Below, piece after piece: positions 1 through 6,212 of a DNA stretch of 9,955 nt. How positions within the stretch are numbered: the stretch's first letter is position 1; each line of letters starts with the position of its first letter. Origin of the DNA: an uncultured Clostridia bacterium (lineage in GTDB: Bacteria; Bacillota; Clostridia; Oscillospirales; Oscillospiraceae); NCBI GenBank assembly GCA_945918815.1, contig CAMEIU010000075.1, forward strand, positions 1-9,955, in the 5' to 3' direction. A program made the translations under genes and the position numbers. The notes below the pieces were generated by a model, which was not told the DNA's origin, did no database searches, and saw only the letters and a program-made list of their open reading frames with translations.

Positions 1-1
1 T

Positions 2-901
2 TTCACCCAGGAGAGCGTGGAGAAGGAGCGGGGCATCATCGCCCAGGAGATCCGCATGTATGAGGACAGCGCCGGCTCCTGCGTCTACGAGGCCATGTTC
101 GAGGCGGCCTACGCCCACCATCCCATGCGCTACGCCATTGCGGGCACCGTGGAGAGCATTCAGGACATCTCCGCCCAGACCCTCTACGACTGCTATGGGG
201 CCTTTTATACGCCGTCCAACATGATGCTCTGCGTGGTGGGAGACGTGGACCCGCAGATGGTATTGGACCTGGCGGAGCGGACCCTGCCTGCGGACCGTGC
301 GGAGGCTGTCCAAAGGGACTACGGTCCCCAGGAGGCCATGGAGCCGGTACGTCCCCGCGTGGAGCGGAAGATGGAGGTCTCCATGCCCACCTTTACCCTG
401 GGCTTCAAGACGGAACCGGCGGCCTTTGGCCCGGATTCCATGGCCCAGGAGGTCATCGGCGATCTGGCCGCGGAAATTCTCGTGGGGGAATCTTCTCCAT
501 TGTATACGGAGCTTTATACGAAGAACCTCATCGACGCCGACTTCTCCGCCGGGTACGACGGCATGAAGGGCGCGGCCATGCTGACCGCCAGCGGCGACAG
601 CGAGGAACCGGAGCGGGTCTATGAGTCCATCTTGAAGGAAGCGGAGCGCATCCGCCGGGACGGCGTGGACACGGCCCTGTTCCGGCGTCTGAAAAAATCG
701 GCCCTGGGCCGGAGAATGCGGGACCTGGACAGCTTTGACAGCATCTGCTACCGCATGTGCGCCTACCACTTTGAGGGCGTGGACTACTTCGACTTCCCGG
801 TCATTTTCCAGTCCGTGACCGAGGACCAGGTGGCGGCGTTCTTAAGCCGGACGGTTGTGGAGCCAAGAGCAGCCCTGTCCGTCATCCGGCCCCACGGCTG
901 A
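2..901 (+). CDS. M16-family zinc peptidase, YfmH-like, 3' part (5' end outside window)
   Basis: This is the C-terminal roughly 300 residues of an insulinase/pitrilysin-type (M16) protein; the frame is open to the window edge, so the true start lies upstream. The first visible residues read FTQESVEKERGIIAQEIRMY. In M16 enzymes this segment carries the third zinc ligand (the Glu of AQE, codon 47-49) and the supporting Glu of KER (26-28). The HxxEH motif would lie upstream and cannot be checked. The following stretch (HPMRYAIAGTVESIQDIS) and the second half-domain, ending LSVIRPHG, match my memory of YfmH, the M16 partner of YfmF in Gram-positives. YfmF and YfmH are linked in annotation to EF-P 5-aminopentanol modification. 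Family size is about 430 residues, so roughly 130 are missing. The GTG at 17 is not a credible start because it sits inside the conserved domain. The next gene on this strand is lgt, 216 bp away. Family assignment is firm; the YfmH subtype is likely. Confidence 0.88.
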   Translation, partial: FTQESVEKERGIIAQEIRMYEDSAGSCVYEAMFEAAYAHHPMRYAIAGTVESIQDISAQTLYDCYGAFYTPSNMMLCVVGDVDPQMVLDLAERTLPADRAEAVQRDYGPQEAMEPVRPRVERKMEVSMPTFTLGFKTEPAAFGPDSMAQEVIGDLAAEILVGESSPLYTELYTKNLIDADFSAGYDGMKGAAMLTASGDSEEPERVYESILKEAERIRRDGVDTALFRRLKKSALGRRMRDLDSFDSICYRMCAYHFEGVDYFDFPVIFQSVTEDQVAAFLSRTVVEPRAALSVIRPHG

Positions 902-1117
902 AGAAATTGTTCCTTCCGTGTCAATGCTGCGAAAAAGGACGTAGGGGCGGCTATCAGCCGCCCGCATTTGGGTGCATCCCGTAGGGCGGCCCCGTGTGGC
1001 CGCCCGAGTATGCAGCCGGGCGACCTGTTTTCAAAACAATGGCAGTGCGGGATGGGATCCTGTCATAATAATTCATATGCTTATAACAGCCGGTAGCCAT
1101 TAGGAGGAATTATATAT
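902..1117. other. Intergenic region: GTAGGG repeats, a small palindrome and the lgt leader
   Basis: No coding sequence is visible. The region holds two GTAGGG hairpin modules (941-965 and 981-1006, listed separately) and a 13-bp palindrome, TGTTTTCAAAACA, at 1026-1038 that could be an operator. An AT-rich stretch at 1061-1100 contains TATAAC (1082-1087) and CATAAT (1064-1069) as possible -10 boxes, but neither has a convincing -35. The lgt ribosome site TAGGAGGAA is at 1101-1109, about 10 nt before the ATG. No T-tailed terminator for the upstream peptidase gene is visible, so readthrough into lgt is possible. Confidence 0.5.
940..1006. repeat. Two GTAGGG-headed hairpin repeat modules
   Basis: Module one (941-965) has an 8-bp stem, GGGCGGCT (945-952) pairing with AGCCGCCC (956-963), around the loop ATC. 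Module two (981-1006) pairs GGGCGGCC (984-991) with GGCCGCCC (998-1005) around CCGTGT. Both begin with GTAGGG. The 26 bases 940-965 recur exactly at 4649-4674. No T-run follows either hairpin, so they are not standard terminators. The best reading is a short dispersed palindromic (REP/MITE-like) repeat; its mobility and function are unknown. Confidence 0.8.
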
Positions 1118-1972
1118 ATGCTTTCCAGCGTCATCACATTTCCCAATCTGGATATCTCCGTGAACCCCAGCCGGGTAGCCTTCACGGTCTTCGGCAAGGA
1201 CATCTATTGGTACGGCATCATCATCGCCGCGGGCTTCATTCTGGCCGTGGCCTACGCCCTGGTCCGGTGCGGCCAGTTCGGCCTGACCGAGGACAACATT
1301 CTCGATATGCTGTTCATCACGGTCCCCGTGGCCATCATCTGCGCCAGATTGTACTATTGCATCTTCTACTGGGACCTGTACCGGGACAACCCCGTCTCCA
1401 TATTGTATATCTGGGAGGGCGGTCTTGCCATCTACGGCGGCGTCATCGGCGCGGCGGTTTCGGTGGTACTGTTCTGTAAATGCAAAAAGCTCCCGGCGGG
1501 GCCCATGCTGGACATCGGCGGCCTGGGCCTGCTCATCGGCCAGCTGATCGGCCGCTGGGGCAACTTCATCAACCGGGAGGCCCACGGCTCTGTCACCAAT
1601 TCCTTCCTGAAAATGGGCCTGGAAAACGCGGCGGGCCAGGTGATCTACTACCATCCCACGTTCCTCTATGAGTCGGTCTGGAATCTGGTGGGCTTCGTAC
1701 TGCTGCACTTCTACTCCAAGCGCCGGAAGTTCGACGGCGAGGTCTTCTGCCTCTATGTGGCCTGGTACGGCCTGGGCCGCGCCTGGATCGAGGGCCTCAG
1801 GACCGACAGCCTGTACCTCTTCGGCACCGGTATCCGGGTCAGCCAGCTTCTGGCCGTTGTGTCCTGCGTCGCGGCCGTGGCTTTGATCGCCTTTGTCCGC
1901 ATCCGCAGAAAGCCCCAGCCGGAACAGCTTTATGTAAACCGGAAAACGGCGGAAGCGGACAAAGAAGATTAG
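1118..1972 (+). CDS. lgt: Prolipoprotein diacylglyceryl transferase
   Basis: Lgt is a membrane enzyme that moves the diacylglyceryl group of phosphatidylglycerol onto the lipobox cysteine of prolipoproteins, the first step of lipoprotein maturation. The 284-residue product has the usual family length and several hydrophobic segments (about 32-50, 62-83, 103-120, 186-199, 240-261). Hallmarks are WEGGLAIYGGVIG (99-111), the Lgt signature GRWGNFINREAHG (145-157), HPTFLYES (179-186), and GRAWIEGLRTDSLYL (220-234), with the conserved Arg and Glu residues of the active region. The Tyr in AIYGG stands where Proteobacteria have His; I recall this as common in Clostridia. The start is supported by TAGGAGGAA (1101-1109), 10 nt upstream. 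The positively charged tail (RIRRK, 261-265) follows the last helix, as expected for a cytosolic end. No terminator is seen after the stop; a separate promoter follows for the next gene. Confidence 0.97.
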   Translation: MLSSVITFPNLDISVNPSRVAFTVFGKDIYWYGIIIAAGFILAVAYALVRCGQFGLTEDNILDMLFITVPVAIICARLYYCIFYWDLYRDNPVSILYIWEGGLAIYGGVIGAAVSVVLFCKCKKLPAGPMLDIGGLGLLIGQLIGRWGNFINREAHGSVTNSFLKMGLENAAGQVIYYHPTFLYESVWNLVGFVLLHFYSKRRKFDGEVFCLYVAWYGLGRAWIEGLRTDSLYLFGTGIRVSQLLAVVSCVAAVALIAFVRIRRKPQPEQLYVNRKTAEADKED

Positions 1973-1988
1973 AATTTGGTGAAAAAGA

Positions 1989-2016
1989 TTGTGTTTCCGC
2001 AGAATTGTGCTATAAT
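1989..2016 (+). promoter_or_regulatory. Extended -10 promoter for the 2059-2511 gene
   Basis: TTGTGT (1989-1994), a 16-bp spacer, and a perfect TATAAT (2011-2016) preceded by TG (2008-2009) form a sigma-A-type promoter with an extended -10. Transcription should start near 2023, giving a leader of about 36 nt. The 14 bases TGTGCTATAATATA (2006-2019) recur exactly inside tsaB at 8614-8627. Confidence 0.82.
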
Positions 2017-2058
2017 ATAATCCACAAACCGTGAATTGACGGAAAGGAGTCTTGACCC

Positions 2059-2511
2059 ATGGCATTTATGGACAGCATTGACAGCATCCGCGAAAAGGCG
2101 ACGGAAGCGGCGCAGGCGGCCGCCAAGAAGACCAAGAAGCTCGCCGAAATTGCCAAAGCGAACCTCTCCATCTATCAGGAGGAAGATAAGATCAAAAAGG
2201 CCCAGACGGAGCTTGGAAAGCTCTACTACCGGGATTATGTGGTCGGCGAGGAAATGGACAGCGCCGAGTATCTGCCCTGGTGCCAGAAGATCGACGAATC
2301 CAAGCAGACCATCGCCGATTTGAGAGACTACATCGACGAGCTGAAGGCTGAGCAGGTTGTGGAAGAGGACCAGGAAGCCGTCGAAGAAGTTCCCGCCGAA
2401 GAAGCTCCCGTGGAGGAAGCCCCCGCCGAGGAAGCCGCCCCCGAAATCGAAGTCGTTGTCTGCGACGAGCCCGAGGAACCCAAGCCCGAAGAGCCCAAGG
2501 CGGAAGAATAA
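2059..2511 (+). CDS. Hypothetical coiled-coil protein with acidic Pro/Glu-rich tail
   Basis: I cannot give this 150-residue protein a function. Residues 1-35 are Ala/Lys-rich and helical (EKATEAAQAAAKKTKKLAEIAK). Residues 36-97 look like a coiled coil and contain ELGKLYYRDYVVGEE (51-65) and YLPWCQKIDESKQTIADLRDY (71-91). The tail (98-150) is almost all Glu, Pro, Ala and Val, with EEAPVEEAPAEEA-type repeats, and should be disordered. There is no signal peptide or membrane segment, so it is probably cytosolic. From memory, related small clostridial proteins have the same helical half ('LGxxYY') followed by a zinc ribbon; here no Cys pairs are present and an acidic tail takes that place. Start choice: AAAGGAG (2043-2049), 9 nt before the ATG. 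It has its own promoter and terminator, so it looks monocistronic and well expressed. Confidence 0.85.
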   Translation: MAFMDSIDSIREKATEAAQAAAKKTKKLAEIAKANLSIYQEEDKIKKAQTELGKLYYRDYVVGEEMDSAEYLPWCQKIDESKQTIADLRDYIDELKAEQVVEEDQEAVEEVPAEEAPVEEAPAEEAAPEIEVVVCDEPEEPKPEEPKAEE

Positions 2512-2517
2512 CGCATA

Positions 2518-2550
2518 AAACCCCGTGCCCACCCGGCACGGGGTTTCTCT
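2518..2550 (+). terminator. Rho-independent terminator after the 2059-2511 gene
   Basis: A 12-bp perfect stem, AAACCCCGTGCC (2518-2529) with GGCACGGGGTTT (2535-2546), and a 5-nt loop (CACCC) begin 6 nt after the stop codon. The downstream tract reads TTTCTCT. This should end the upstream transcript efficiently and isolate it from the 2780 gene. Confidence 0.93.
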
Positions 2551-2604
2551 GTCCCTTCCCGATAGCCCGGAAAAATGGGATTTGTAGATATGTTGTACCG
2601 CCAA

Positions 2605-2694
2605 TGTAGGGCGCGGCGACCCGACGCGCCGTTCGGCAGCCGGTTCTGGGACGCAGCCACCTGTATGCGGGACGCATATATGCGTCCCCTACAG
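2605..2694. repeat. GTAGGG repeat remnants, including a perfect 20-bp palindrome
   Basis: A GTAGGG head at 2606-2611 leads into the stem GGCGCG (2610-2615) / CGCGCC (2625-2630). Further on, GGGACGCATATATGCGTCCC (2669-2688) is a perfect 20-bp palindrome, flanked outside by CTGTA (2661-2665) and TACAG (2690-2694). Read on the minus strand, the right end again has the form CTGTAGGGGAC. It therefore looks like a further module type of the family at 941-1006 and 4650-4674. No coding content is visible between 2548 and about 2700. Confidence 0.65.
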
Positions 2695-2779
2695 AGTTTT
2701 ACCGCCCCGTTTCTATGCCGGGCGGGTCCAAAAGGACTTCGCTGGGGAGACGGACCTCTGCGTTCTGGAGCATGGGTCG

Positions 2780-4624
2780 ATGCGCTGGACTGTGTCAGGG
2801 ACAGAAGATGATTACTTCTTCTCTGCGGAGGCGGACTGGGCCGCGGGCTACCAAGGCGAGGCCCTGTTCGGCTGCCGGATTCCTTCCAGGCTGGAAGACG
2901 CAGGTCAGGTGGCCTATCTGTACCGGAGAAACCGGGAAGACATGGCTTCGGCGTCCTGCCCGGATTGGGCCGTTTCGGCTTCCGGCGCCAGCGGCCTGGA
3001 GATCGGCCGGGACAGCCGGTATGTTTACTTCCTCTGGGAGCCGACCGACGTGCAGTTTGACCTGGACGACCCGCAGGAGCGTTCCCTCTTTGCCCAAACG
3101 ACTGCCCAGGCCCTTTGGCTGGCTGACAGCTTCCTGCTGGAAAACGGTCTGACGGCCAATCCCCACTGGTTCGGAGAGCTCCATTCCACTCGCAGCCGGG
3201 AGCGCCTGCGGGTTCTGATGAATCAAATTCAGGTCAGCGAGGAACAGGTCCTGCTGACTCTTCCGGCCTTTGAAACGGAAGCGGATCAGGAGCCGTGGCA
3301 TCTCACCATTTGCGGCCAGCGGGTTCTGGCCGACGGGACCGTGGAGAACGTGGAACTGCTCGCGCCCCGTGGCGGCTGGCAGGACGGGGAGACCTATGCC
3401 TTTCCTTTGGACGGCCTGCGGAACATGACCCTGACGGCGGCCTTCTCCGACGAGCTGCCCGTCACCCTGCGGCTCCAACCGGCGACGTATGAAAAGACCC
3501 ACATCCTGGAACAGGCGGAGCGTTTCGGCGCGGCGGTCCCGGAGAACGAAGCGGTCCGGGCGGCCTTTGCAGCCCAGGCGGACCAATGGGGCGCGGCACA
3601 GTGGGTCCGGGCGGAGACACCCTTGGAGACCGACGGCCTGGGCCAGATCGTTCTGCCCCTTCGGACGGAGGACGGCGGTATTGCGCCCACGGAGACCGAG
3701 GCCCTGATCTACGACCCGGACACGGGCCTGGTGACGCCCCGGTACTACGCCTGGCGATTGCTGAATGAGAATTGGAAGGAGGCTTCCTGCGGGGCCGTGC
3801 AGACGCTGCTGGACAATGTCCTTCTGGAGGTGGACCGGGCTTTTATCATCATTCCGGCGGAGGCGGCCCAGTGGGAAATCGCCATCGGGGCGGAGCGGTA
3901 CAACGGCGGAGGGGTTTCTTTTCCGCAGTTCCGGCCGCCGTTGGGCCGCTGGGAGCCGGGGCAGACCTATGTGCTGGAGCTGGACGGCATCCAGCGGGCG
4001 ACTCTGACGGCGACGCTTCCGGGGCAAGACCCGTATTCCTTCTGCTTCCAGCGGCTTGACACAAGCCAATTGAGCAGGACCCAGCCGGAAAGGCTGCAAG
4101 CCCGCCTGCGCACCGCCTTCACCGTGGCGGAATGGACGGAGGAAGAACTGGACCGCCTGGCGGAACGCCTGCCGGACCTGGACGATTGGATGACCGATAC
4201 CGTGTGGATTTTGGAACGGGAGCCGGACCAATTGCTCCTGTTTTATGTCAATCAGGAAGACCGGATGGAGGTCCGGGATATGGACGGCGCGGTCCGTGTC
4301 CTGCCCCAGGGCGGTGCGGAATGGCTGGTGGACCCGTCCCAGATCGAACCCTGGCTGGGTGCGACCGTGGATGAAGACTGGTGGAGCAGGGAAGGCGCGG
4401 CGATCCTGGAAGCCTTCGCCGCCTGCCTCCAAACCGCGCCGGAGGTTCTCGAATATAACCCGGTCTGGCGCGTGGAGATGCTGGGGGAGGAGGTGTGGTT
4501 GTACCTCTTCTTCGAATGGGACGGCTATTTCAATTCTGACCTCCTGATCTGGCAGCCCGGTCAGGAAGTCTGCTTTGCCGCCAGCGGCCCCCTGATCAGA
4601 GCCTGGTATCTGGTATACGATTGA
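2780..4624 (+). CDS. Unrecognised Trp-rich protein with internal duplication; 5' end probably lost
   Basis: The 614-residue product matches no family I can name. It is acidic, rich in Trp and Tyr, has no evident membrane segment, and looks mostly beta with helical linkers. Two regions are related. Residues about 143-235 contain GWQDGETYAFPLDG (199-212), then MTLTA (216-220). Residues about 339-425 contain RWEPGQTYVLELDG (390-403), then ATLTA (407-411). Each is preceded by a similar helix-strand unit (LMNQIQVSEEQVLLTLPA versus LLDNVLLEVDRAFIIIPA). The C-terminal part (about 471-614) has several Trp-rich strands. The ATG at 2780 is the first in-frame start and has GGAG 9 nt before it. However, the frame stays open back to 2588, and from about 2711 it still reads like protein (RFYAGRVQKDFAGETDLCVL). 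No start or signal peptide is seen there and no clear promoter is present. A 5'-truncated gene is a real alternative. The opposite-strand frame of equal length has an Arg/Gln/Pro-rich shadow composition. Confidence 0.72.
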   Translation: MRWTVSGTEDDYFFSAEADWAAGYQGEALFGCRIPSRLEDAGQVAYLYRRNREDMASASCPDWAVSASGASGLEIGRDSRYVYFLWEPTDVQFDLDDPQERSLFAQTTAQALWLADSFLLENGLTANPHWFGELHSTRSRERLRVLMNQIQVSEEQVLLTLPAFETEADQEPWHLTICGQRVLADGTVENVELLAPRGGWQDGETYAFPLDGLRNMTLTAAFSDELPVTLRLQPATYEKTHILEQAERFGAAVPENEAVRAAFAAQADQWGAAQWVRAETPLETDGLGQIVLPLRTEDGGIAPTETEALIYDPDTGLVTPRYYAWRLLNENWKEASCGAVQTLLDNVLLEVDRAFIIIPAEAAQWEIAIGAERYNGGGVSFPQFRPPLGRWEPGQTYVLELDGIQRATLTATLPGQDPYSFCFQRLDTSQLSRTQPERLQARLRTAFTVAEWTEEELDRLAERLPDLDDWMTDTVWILEREPDQLLLFYVNQEDRMEVRDMDGAVRVLPQGGAEWLVDPSQIEPWLGATVDEDWWSREGAAILEAFAACLQTAPEVLEYNPVWRVEMLGEEVWLYLFFEWDGYFNSDLLIWQPGQEVCFAASGPLIRAWYLVYD

Positions 4625-4648
4625 CGCCCGAACAGCCAAGGATGCGGT

Positions 4649-4674
4649 CGTAGGGGCGGCTATCAGCCGCCCGC
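4649..4674. repeat. GTAGGG hairpin repeat, exact copy of 940-965
   Basis: These 26 bases are identical to 940-965: GTAGGG head, then GGGCGGCT paired with AGCCGCCC around ATC. The copy lies 24 nt after the stop of the 2780 gene and before the terminator at 4700. Flanking bases differ from the first copy, which places the repeat boundary close to these 26 nt. Confidence 0.88.
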
Positions 4675-4695
4675 TTGGGGCGCCAGGCTGCGTGC

Positions 4696-4735
4696 AAAAC
4701 CCCCGGATGCGCGGAAAAACGCATCCGGGGGTTCT
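4696..4735. terminator. Bidirectional terminator between convergent genes
   Basis: A 12-bp perfect stem, CCCCCGGATGCG (4700-4711) with CGCATCCGGGGG (4720-4731), surrounds an 8-nt loop. On the minus strand it is followed by TTTT (4699-4696), 7 nt past the stop of the SLH gene, so it is primarily that gene's terminator. On the plus strand it is followed by TTCTGTGTT and can also serve the 2780-4624 gene. Confidence 0.9.
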
Positions 4736-4738
4736 GTG

Positions 4739-5986
4739 TTACTGCACCCAATAAAATGTGGAGAGGACCTCTTCTCCCAGCAGAGACTGGACCTCATAGA
4801 GCATCTTGGCCACCTCGCGGCGGGTGATGGGGTCTGAAGCGTGGACCGTGTCGATCCCGATTCCGGCGGCGGAGAGGGCTGCGGCGGCGTCCTCTGCCCA
4901 GGCGGGCAGGGCGCTTTCCGTCTCCTCTGCGAAGACGGTCTTGGCAGACGTGCCGGGGAGCTGCAAAATGTTTTGCAGCATGACCATGGCCTCCGCCTTG
5001 GTTAGTTCGGCTGCGGGCCGGAACACCACGCCCTCGTCAGAGCTGACGCCGGTGATCATGCCGTTGCTCAGGGCGGAGACGATATAGGGCTGCATCCACA
5101 CCGGCGTCTCCGCCTCGTCGGCGAAGCCGGAGGTCATCTGGGCTTCGTCGGCCCCGGCGCCCACCAGCTTCATGACCATGACCAGGAAGTCGCCGCGGGT
5201 CACCGGTTCCTCCGGCCCGAAGCACAGGTTGCCGCCGATCATGGCCCCGGTGTACAGGCCTTCTTCCTTCATCCACATGGCCTCAAAGGCGTTAGGGTCA
5301 CCGGCCATGTCGGCGTAAGCCGCCTTGTCCGTGGGCTTGAGAATCTGGATGGAGATGGTGGCAGGCTCCGAGGTGTTGCCCGCGTCGTCGGTCACCGTGA
5401 AGGTGAAGCTGTCCTTGCCCACCTTATTCTCGTTGGGGGTGTAGGTGAAGGTGCCGTCCTCGTGAATCTCCACGGTGCCCCGCTTGGGCTCCTTCACCAG
5501 ATTGTAGGTCAGAGGCCGCCCCTCCGGGTCGCTGGCCTGGAGGGTGCCGGTGTTGGCGATGTTCTTGTAGGTTTCCAGCTTGCCGTTCTGGGCCGTGGGC
5601 GGTTCATTCTTGGCGGGCAGGATGGAGAGCTTCAGCTCCTTGGCCGCCGTTACATTGCCGTCTGACACGGTGTAGTAGGAGATGGAAACATCCTGCTTGG
5701 TCTGACAATGGGTATCCAGCGTCAGCTGGCCCAGGGCTTCTTTGGGCAGGGCGTCCCCGGCGCGGATGGCCCGGCTGCCGTATCGCACCGTGGCCACAGA
5801 GGGATTGGGAACAGAGAGAATAAAGACGCCGTCGTCCTCGGCCAGAGCGGTGAAATCCTCCGCGGAGAAACAGAACAGCGCGGTGGAATCCACCGTGACC
5901 TCCTGGGCCGCCGCCGGAACGAGACACAGCAGCAGCAAAGACGCCAGCGTTACCGCCAGAACGACGGTATGTGTTACCTTGTTCAA
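4739..5986 (-). CDS. Exported SLH-domain surface protein with a cadherin/Ig-like domain
   Basis: This 415-residue protein is predicted to be secreted and held on the cell wall. Residues 1-28 form a signal peptide: a hydrophobic core at 8-22, then VPAAA/QE as the likely cleavage site. Residues about 30-122 form an unassigned beta-rich region. Residues about 128-215 are a cadherin/VCBS/Ig-like repeat (NEPPTAQNGKLETY, ASDPEGRPLTY, DGTFTYTPNENKVGKDSFTF, TVTDDAGNTSEPATI). The C-terminal part has three SLH motifs at about 224-276, 287-341 and 351-403, with TRGD (263-266), TKAE (329-332) and TRRE (388-391) at the TRAE position. SLH domains bind pyruvylated secondary wall polymers. The start is TTG (5986-5984) with AGGAGG (6000-5995) 8 nt upstream; no in-frame ATG is suitable. 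The gene ends at a strong terminator. It follows rodA on the same strand after 226 bp with a repeat between them. Its ligand is unknown. Confidence 0.9.
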   Translation of the reverse strand: MNKVTHTVVLAVTLASLLLLCLVPAAAQEVTVDSTALFCFSAEDFTALAEDDGVFILSVPNPSVATVRYGSRAIRAGDALPKEALGQLTLDTHCQTKQDVSISYYTVSDGNVTAAKELKLSILPAKNEPPTAQNGKLETYKNIANTGTLQASDPEGRPLTYNLVKEPKRGTVEIHEDGTFTYTPNENKVGKDSFTFTVTDDAGNTSEPATISIQILKPTDKAAYADMAGDPNAFEAMWMKEEGLYTGAMIGGNLCFGPEEPVTRGDFLVMVMKLVGAGADEAQMTSGFADEAETPVWMQPYIVSALSNGMITGVSSDEGVVFRPAAELTKAEAMVMLQNILQLPGTSAKTVFAEETESALPAWAEDAAAALSAAGIGIDTVHASDPITRREVAKMLYEVQSLLGEEVLSTFYWVQ

Positions 5987-6057
5987 AATAGCTTCCTCCT
6001 TTGATCCCGCGTTTCCCGCGGAATGGGTTCGGAGGTAGTGTTTACTGAAATTAGAAT

Positions 6058-6066
6058 CTTATACCA
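6058..6066 (-). promoter_or_regulatory. Possible extended -10 promoter for the SLH gene
   Basis: On the minus strand TGG directly precedes TATAAG (6063-6058), an extended -10 box with 5 of 6 consensus bases, but no good -35 is visible 16-18 bp upstream. The start would be near 6051, giving a leader of about 65 nt. Just upstream of the ribosome site, CCGCG/CGCGG (6021-6017 with 6011-6007) could form a small hairpin. This is a weak prediction. Confidence 0.4.
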
Positions 6067-6089
6067 AAAAAGTGGTGCGGAGAACACGC

Positions 6090-6212
6090 AATGAATCATG
6101 AATGATGAATGATGAAAAATGAATAATTGAGGTGTCCCCTTCGGGGACGATTTCAATCATTTTCCGAAGGAAAATACCTCAATTATTCATCATTCATTGT
6201 TCATGATTCATT
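6090..6212. repeat. AT-rich foldback (MITE-like) element ending at the rodA stop codon
   Basis: The outer arms are 6090-6133 and 6176-6212. Read inward, both begin AATGAATCATGAA and both end TGAATAATTGAGGT; the left arm carries extra ATGA-type units between these blocks. Between the arms are two perfect small hairpins, GTCCCC-TTC-GGGGAC (6134-6148) and ATTTTCC-GAA-GGAAAAT (6159-6175), so the single strand would fold into a three-way cloverleaf. The right end touches the TAG stop codon of rodA (6215-6213). I see no clear target duplication and no transposase gene. I recall similar elements in Oscillospiraceae intergenic DNA, but cannot verify that here. Confidence 0.82.

Noticed and set aside
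17..19. GTG at 17 as the start of the M16 gene.
   Set aside because: It lies inside the conserved zinc-ligand segment, and the frame continues to the window edge with family-like sequence (FTQES).
1100..2065. Long minus-strand frame opposite lgt.
   Set aside because: It overlaps a certain lgt gene, is Asp/Gln/His/Gly-rich and resembles antisense translation; it has no recognisable domain.
2795..4639. A 614-codon open frame on the minus strand, mirror-like to the 2780-4624 gene.
   Set aside because: Its product is Arg/Gln/Pro/His-rich with low-complexity, shadow-type composition. The plus-strand product has balanced composition, an internal domain duplication and a downstream terminator. High-GC codon use explains the open antisense frame.
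6134..6175. The two small hairpins as a rodA terminator.
   Set aside because: Neither is followed by a T-run on the minus strand. They form the centre of the repeat element. A T-run near 6072-6067 lacks an adjacent GC stem.
6090..6212. CRISPR-like or tandem-repeat array.
   Set aside because: The repeats are inverted arms with short ATGA-type slippage units, not direct repeats with unique spacers.
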